Positions 59,774 through 64,000 of a stretch of 64,000 nt of DNA are shown here, one piece after another. Under the pieces are notes generated by a model. The model ran no database searches and had not been told where the DNA came from. It saw nothing but the letters and a program-made list of their open reading frames with translations. The position numbers were made by a program, and so were the translations under genes. This DNA comes from Trichococcus shcherbakoviae. GTDB taxonomy: Bacteria > Bacillota > Bacilli > Lactobacillales > Aerococcaceae. Each line of letters opens with the position of its first letter. The stretch's first letter is position 1. The stretch covers positions 124,001 through 188,000 of the forward strand of contig NZ_OY762653.1 of assembly GCF_963666195.1 (NCBI RefSeq). The letters are read 5' to 3'.

Positions 59774-60490
59774 ATGATAGACCTTCCCCTATTGCTTGCC
59801 CTTTTTGTTGCGGTGGCCTATTTCACCTTTTCCAGCCGCGGCATGCTGGCGTATACGTTCGGCATTTATCTGGATCTTCCCAACGTCATCATCCATGAGT
59901 GCGGCCATGCTCTTACAGCGCGCTTATGGGGCGGAAGCATCCAGTCGATAAAATTCAATGTCCTTCCCTCAATCGTCAAAAGCGGCGGCATCCTCGGTTT
60001 GGCCGAAATCGGAAACCGCAGCGGGTTGGGTATGTTCTTTAGCCTGCTCGGTGGTTATGTATCACAGGCGTTGTTCTTTGTGGTAATGTCCTATCTCTAT
60101 TTACAGGGACTGCTGCTTTGGATCATTCCGCTTTTTTTGGGCGTCTATTTGCTTACCAATTTGTTGGCGCGGGAAAAAAGTTTTTGGCAGAACCTGATCA
60201 TCCTGATTGTGATTGGTTGTTCCATTCTGCTTTACCGGAACGACTACAGCTTCCTTTTGCGGATTTATCAGTCAGTGGACGTCATCACAATCGGTTTCGT
60301 CGTCTGGTATATGCTTGGTTTGGCCCATCAATTTTTCATTGTTTTGCTTTTGAAAAATGACAGCCATTGGGACGGAACAGCCTTGGCGACAAAAACATAT
60401 ATCCCTACCATCATCTGGAAAGTTCTCTTTCTCATTGCAATGGGCGGAGCCTATTTCGCCCCCTCTTGGCTGCAACTACTGTTGGTTTGA
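59774..60490 (+). CDS. M50 family membrane metalloprotease-like protein
   Basis: A 238-aa protein with seven hydrophobic segments and the zinc motif H41-E-C-G-H45 (VIIHECGHALTARLWGG). The M50B-type GGYVSQ segment follows (near 90). These proteases act within membranes, and some are only related to site-2 protease. Substrate unknown. The AGGAGG site precedes ATG 59774. Confidence 0.8.
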   Translation: MIDLPLLLALFVAVAYFTFSSRGMLAYTFGIYLDLPNVIIHECGHALTARLWGGSIQSIKFNVLPSIVKSGGILGLAEIGNRSGLGMFFSLLGGYVSQALFFVVMSYLYLQGLLLWIIPLFLGVYLLTNLLAREKSFWQNLIILIVIGCSILLYRNDYSFLLRIYQSVDVITIGFVVWYMLGLAHQFFIVLLLKNDSHWDGTALATKTYIPTIIWKVLFLIAMGGAYFAPSWLQLLLV

Positions 60491-60502
60491 ATCAGATAAT
60501 CC

Positions 60503-60549
60503 AAAAAGCTGAAGAAACGCCTCTATAATGGCATTTCTTCAGCTTTTTT
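60503..60549. terminator. Shared terminator of the M50 gene and the minus-strand nucleotidyltransferase gene
   Basis: Arms AAAAAGCTGAAGAAA (60503-60517) and TTTCTTCAGCTTTTT (60534-60548), perfect and flanked by A and T runs, so bidirectional. Confidence 0.88.
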
Positions 60550-60557
60550 TGCTGGTT

Positions 60558-60947
60558 TTATCGTTGGGCCAGATGTGCTTCAATTTTGGCAATGTCCATC
60601 AAATCTTTTTCCCGGCCCAGCTGCTTCTTCATAACGATGACTGATTCCAGGCTCGCGACCGGAACCCCCTCGATCATCGTGATATCCCCTCTATGCCAAT
60701 CCTCGAAAATTTCCACATCATCGCTGTAGATCACCTTGCGGGCGAAAGCGCCTTGTTTGATCGGGTATCCCTGAGCAACTAAAGCTCGGAACGCTTCCCT
60801 GGTGCAGCTGATGTCTATATCCTTTGTTTCCTCTTTTATGCCATGCATAACCAGTGCCGTCCCGGTGATGACGCAATAGTCACCTGACTTCAACGGAAGC
60901 GCCGAAACACTTTCCTTGATTGTTTCTTTTTGGAACATATCTTTCAC
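60558..60947 (-). CDS. Small nucleotidyltransferase-fold protein
   Basis: A 129-aa protein with a minimal nucleotidyltransferase motif: G29-T-A-L (TGTALVMHG) and D-I-D at 43-45. It lacks the rest of a long C-terminal domain. It resembles small AbiEii/MNT-like or DUF6036-like proteins. No partner gene is adjacent. Its role is unknown. Confidence 0.7.
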   Translation of the reverse strand: MKDMFQKETIKESVSALPLKSGDYCVITGTALVMHGIKEETKDIDISCTREAFRALVAQGYPIKQGAFARKVIYSDDVEIFEDWHRGDITMIEGVPVASLESVIVMKKQLGREKDLMDIAKIEAHLAQR

Positions 60948-61015
60948 TCCTCGCTTGTTCGTCCAGGGAACATTATATCATGCAATCAGATCAATTTCTT
61001 GAAGCGAAACAAAAA

Positions 61016-61058
61016 AAGAGGGGCCATCGAGCACATAAACTGTTCGATGGCCCCTCTT
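61016..61058 (-). terminator. lysA terminator
   Basis: Perfect 15-bp arms (61016-61030 and 61044-61058). On the minus strand the stem is followed by T7. Confidence 0.9.
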
Positions 61059-61070
61059 ATTTGATTCCGT

Positions 61071-62336
61071 TTATTTCACGTCTTTGAAAAGACCCGTAAA
61101 GTCGAACGTTGCAAAGTAATCCGCTGGCGTTTCCGGGCGACGGATCATTTCCGTGCCGCCGTCTTCCTTCAACAGGATTTCAGCCGAACGCAATTTCCCG
61201 TTGTAGTTGTAACCCATCGAGAAGCCGTGCGCTCCTGTGTCATGGATCACGACCAAGTCGCCGATGTCGATTTTAGGCAGCATGCGGTTGATGGCGAATT
61301 TGTCGTTATTTTCGCATAATCCCCCGGTCACATCATACAGGTGATCCGCTGGCTGATCTTCTTTACCCATCACGGTGATGTGGTGATAAGCACCGTACAT
61401 TGCCGGACGCAACAAATTGACTGCGCTGGCATCCAGACCGATGTAATCTTTGTAGATGTGCTTTTCGTGGATGGCCGTTGCCACCAAGCAACCGTATGGC
61501 CCAAGCATGTATCTGCCTAGCTCCGTATAGATCGCAACATCACCCAAGCCGGCAGGCACCAAGATTTCTTCGAACGCCTTGCGCACACCTTCGCCGATTT
61601 TCGCTACATCCGCAGCTTTTTGTTCCGGCAGGTAAGGGATGCCGATTCCGCCTGAAAGGTTGATGAAAGTGATATCTGCGCCTGTTTCCTCCTTCAGTTC
61701 GACGGCAGTCTGGAACAGGATGCCCGCAAGGATCGGATAGTACTCATCCGCAACGTTATTGCTGGCTAGGAACGAATGCAGGCCGAAGTGTTTCACGCCT
61801 TTTGCCATCAACTTTTTGAAACCTTCAGTCAATTGTGGACGTGTGAAGCCGTATTTTGCGTCTTCGGGTTTGTCCATGATTTCATTGTTGATCGTGAACT
61901 CTCCGCCTGGATTGAATCGGCAGCTGACCGTTTCCGGCAATCCGGCTGCTTCTTCCAGGAAATCGATGTGGGTAATGTCATCCAAATTGATGGTCGCATT
62001 CAGTTTGCGGGCGAATTGGAAGTCTTCCTTAGGTGTCACGTTCGAAGAGAACATGATTTCATCGCCTTTGAATCCGAGCGCATCGGCCATCATCAACTCT
62101 GTGTAGGTCGAACAGTCCACGCCGCAGCCTTCTTCCTTCAGAATCTGCAGAATGGCCGGTGTCGGTGTTGCCTTCACAGCGAAGTATTCTTTGAAGCCTT
62201 TGTTCCAGGAGAAAGCCGCATTCAATTTGCGCGCATTCTCACGGATACCTTTTTCATCATATAAATGGAAGGGAGTCGGATACTGTTGTACAATTTCTTC
62301 CAATTGCTCTTTTTCAACAAATACTTTTTTTGTCAT
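61071..62336 (-). CDS. lysA: Diaminopimelate decarboxylase
   Basis: A 421-aa fold-type III PLP enzyme making lysine from meso-DAP. The PLP lysine K55 (YFAVKAT), the GGIGIPY glycine loop, and CENND near residue 340 (substrate Cys and acid) are present. It overlaps the TrmB-type regulator gene by 4 nt (ATGA), and both are transcribed leftward. Lysine synthesis genes for earlier steps are not in the window. Confidence 0.93.
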   Translation of the reverse strand: MTKKVFVEKEQLEEIVQQYPTPFHLYDEKGIRENARKLNAAFSWNKGFKEYFAVKATPTPAILQILKEEGCGVDCSTYTELMMADALGFKGDEIMFSSNVTPKEDFQFARKLNATINLDDITHIDFLEEAAGLPETVSCRFNPGGEFTINNEIMDKPEDAKYGFTRPQLTEGFKKLMAKGVKHFGLHSFLASNNVADEYYPILAGILFQTAVELKEETGADITFINLSGGIGIPYLPEQKAADVAKIGEGVRKAFEEILVPAGLGDVAIYTELGRYMLGPYGCLVATAIHEKHIYKDYIGLDASAVNLLRPAMYGAYHHITVMGKEDQPADHLYDVTGGLCENNDKFAINRMLPKIDIGDLVVIHDTGAHGFSMGYNYNGKLRSAEILLKEDGGTEMIRRPETPADYFATFDFTGLFKDVK

Positions 62337-63037
62337 TTCGCTTCAAATCCTCTCATCATTTCGACTACTTTGATTTCGTTCTGCAACGATTCTTTCAATA
62401 AATCAACTACATTTTTCTTCCCGGAATACAGACAAGTGGAAAACTCTCCCTCATCGATATCACCAGTCAGAACGGTCGTGGAATCCACGATGATTCGTAC
62501 TTGCTTCTTCGGCTTCTCCAAAACATGAACAGTCATGCCTTCCTGAGGGAAAGGCGTATCGGTTATGACGACCATTTTAATGCCGCGCTGATGTGCTGCT
62601 TGCATTTCCGTCAAAAGTTCCGGCAGGATATTCCCGGACACGGACAAGTAGACGCGAGACTTCGATTCTGAAATCATATTGCGCATTTTGTCCATTATGC
62701 GCTGTTCGCCTGTGATGGTTATATACCCCTCCGCATCTTCTCTTCTTTGGGGGATATTCTTGATCAATTCCTGCTTGGATTCCTGTAGGGATCGGATTTT
62801 GTTCCCACAGAATTCCTCCACAGGTACCGGGGTATAACGGGTCGTCTCCCCTTCGATGATGAAGGCCGCTCCTTTTTCAACCAACGAGGCCAATGATGCA
62901 TAGGCGTTCGACCGTGAAATGCCGGTTATCTTCGATACTTCATAGCCGTTCAGGTCCCCGTCCGAAAGCAAGGTCAGGTAGATGGTCGCTTCGTGCCTGG
63001 TCAGGTTAAATCGCGTCAACAATTCTGTGTTATCCAC
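62333..63037 (-). CDS. TrmB family transcriptional regulator
   Basis: A 234-aa protein with an N-terminal winged helix (LNGYEVSKITGISRSNAYASLASLVEKG, about 30-57) and a phospholipase-D-like effector domain (RVYLSVSGNILPELLTEM, 130-150). TrmB family proteins sense sugars or metabolites and repress or activate nearby operons. Its overlap with lysA suggests control of lysA. Start ATG 63037. Confidence 0.88.
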   Translation of the reverse strand: MDNTELLTRFNLTRHEATIYLTLLSDGDLNGYEVSKITGISRSNAYASLASLVEKGAAFIIEGETTRYTPVPVEEFCGNKIRSLQESKQELIKNIPQRREDAEGYITITGEQRIMDKMRNMISESKSRVYLSVSGNILPELLTEMQAAHQRGIKMVVITDTPFPQEGMTVHVLEKPKKQVRIIVDSTTVLTGDIDEGEFSTCLYSGKKNVVDLLKESLQNEIKVVEMMRGFEAK

Positions 63038-63192
63038 TGAATAGATCCTCTCATTTCAATGCGTGTTCTGCTTTTTTGACAGTAGTATTACTGCATAGGA
63101 ACACTATATACTATTTCCGTTTTCTTGTCTATTTCTAATGCTTTTTTCATGTAATATTTTTTTGAATTTATTTGCTTGAAACATACAACTTT

Positions 63193-63810
63193 TTAAACAT
63201 GGTGATGGCTGTAGTGCTCAACCAAGTCCCCGAGCATATCGGTGGCGATGTCGTTCTGGCCTCCGCGCGGCACGATGATGTCGGCTTGGATTTTGGACGG
63301 CTCGATGAAGGCATCGTGCATCGGTTTGACGGTCGTCAGATAGCGGGCGATCGTACTCTCATACGTGCTGTTTCTTTCGCGGATATCCCTCTCGATTCTT
63401 CTGATCAAGCGGATATCCGGTTCCGCATCGACAAATATTTTGATGTCGATCATGGAAACCAATTTGGGTATGGCCAAAATCAGGATCCCTTCTAGGATGA
63501 CGACCGGCTTCGACTCGATCGGGGTCGTCTTTTTCGAACGCGCCTGCAGACCGAAGTCGTAGATCGGTGCCTCGATGTCTTGTCCAGAACGGAGTTTTGC
63601 CAAATCAGCTATCAGCAGTTCGTTATCGAAGGCATTTGGGTGATCGAGATTCAGGTTTTCGCGTTCAATTGCGCTCAGATGCGTTTGATCCTTGTAGTAC
63701 CAATCCTGCGATACATAGACGACATTGCCCTTGCCCAGTCTTTTCGCGATTGTTTTTGCTACGGTTGTTTTGCCGGCTCCCGATCCTCCGGTAATCCCGA
63801 TGATGATCAT
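63193..63810 (-). CDS. udk: Uridine kinase
   Basis: A 205-aa P-loop kinase: Walker A GGSGAGKT (8-15), the YYKDQ uridine loop, and VILEGILIL. It phosphorylates uridine and cytidine for salvage, complementing the de novo pyr genes in this window. The start at 63810 follows a GGGGACG site. Confidence 0.94.
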   Translation of the reverse strand: MIIIGITGGSGAGKTTVAKTIAKRLGKGNVVYVSQDWYYKDQTHLSAIERENLNLDHPNAFDNELLIADLAKLRSGQDIEAPIYDFGLQARSKKTTPIESKPVVILEGILILAIPKLVSMIDIKIFVDAEPDIRLIRRIERDIRERNSTYESTIARYLTTVKPMHDAFIEPSKIQADIIVPRGGQNDIATDMLGDLVEHYSHHHV

Positions 63811-63902
63811 CTTTATCGTCCCCTGTCATAAGATGGTTGTGGTCCTTCTACATCCATTATAAGCTTTCACTGGGCCATAGGCGAACGCCAACGGACAAAA
63901 AA

Positions 63903-63941
63903 GGAAACAAGTATCTGCTTCAGCGGCAGATTCTTGTTTCC
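63903..63941 (-). terminator. Terminator right of udk
   Basis: Arms GGAAACAAGTATCTGC (63903-63918) and GCAGATTCTTGTTTCC (63926-63941), one mismatch, followed on the minus strand by T6. It would end a leftward gene entering from outside the window. Confidence 0.7.
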
Positions 63942-64000
63942 GTATATAGGATTCAAATCAAAAATAATGATTTGAGGACCGTTATGAACACAACCAAACT

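Noticed and set aside
63985-64000. Possible gene start at the right edge
   Set aside because: An ATG follows a GAGGA-like site, but too few codons are visible to support a call.

Overview
The window is chromosomal DNA of a low-to-moderate GC Gram-positive bacterium, most likely a lactic-acid-bacterium relative in the Carnobacteriaceae (Trichococcus/Carnobacterium-like). This placement is inferred from gene content: a RexAB (AddAB) pair that lacks the AddB iron-sulfur cysteines, PyrR-attenuated pyr genes with a PyrD/PyrK respiratory-type dihydroorotate dehydrogenase, a TrpXYZ-type ABC importer, sigma-54 with a LevR-type activator and mannose-class PTS, and RqcH. No rRNA, tRNA or CRISPR array was seen.

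Layout. (1) About 1-11.3 kb is an AT-rich accessory/defence island: the end of a type I restriction-modification locus (hsdS partial, hsdR), a two-gene CBASS-like pair (CD-NTase plus S-4TM pore effector), two PD-(D/E)xK-type nuclease-like genes (one cut by an in-frame stop), and a cluster with an AbiTii-domain gene, a membrane protein whose start overlaps it, and a zinc-ribbon protein. (2) 11.5-18.9 kb, clearly richer in GC, carries rexB-rexA for double-strand break processing. (3) 19-21.2 kb holds a DUF2798 membrane protein, an orphan ribbon-helix-helix antitoxin-like gene, and a nucleotidyltransferase plus 61-aa partner. (4) 21.4-28.3 kb is a sigma-54-dependent mannose-family PTS locus: a LevR/ManR activator, an ideal -24/-12 promoter, EIIAB, EIIC, EIID, a DUF956 protein and an extra EIIB. 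(5) 28.4-33.5 kb: cutC, a secreted DUF4015 glycosidase-like protein, a YkyA-polysaccharide deacetylase lipoprotein, lspA and an rluD-family gene. (6) 33.5-37.4 kb: pyrR-pyrK-pyrD-pyrF-pyrE; the rest of the pathway seen here (pyrB-pyrC) lies at 46.9-49.2 kb. Each block has its own PyrR attenuators. (7) rpoN at 37.5 kb, then repeat-rich intergenic DNA, rqcH, a decayed second rqcH copy, and about 1 kb of gene-poor DNA. (8) 42.6-46.5 kb: a tryptophan-type ABC importer (trpXYZ) behind a 20-codon leader ORF with one Trp codon and two stacked terminators, followed by an S66 peptidase. (9) 49-64 kb: mainly housekeeping genes (NrdH-like redoxin, Ohr/OsmC, polyphosphate:AMP phosphotransferase, CoaBC, a peroxiredoxin-like protein, TPM plus PspA envelope-stress pair, a solitary tyrosine recombinase, DUF1002, an M50 protease, TrmB-lysA, udk).

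How parts work together: the LevR activator, the -24/-12 promoter and the rpoN gene in the same window make a complete sigma-54 circuit for sugar uptake. PyrR, its leader-RNA sites and pyrKDFE/BC form the UMP synthesis regulon. TPM and PspA form an envelope-stress operon. The best candidates for undescribed biology are the trpX leader peptide/attenuator (42.6-42.9 kb) and the AbiTii-membrane protein-zinc ribbon cluster (8.7-11.3 kb).
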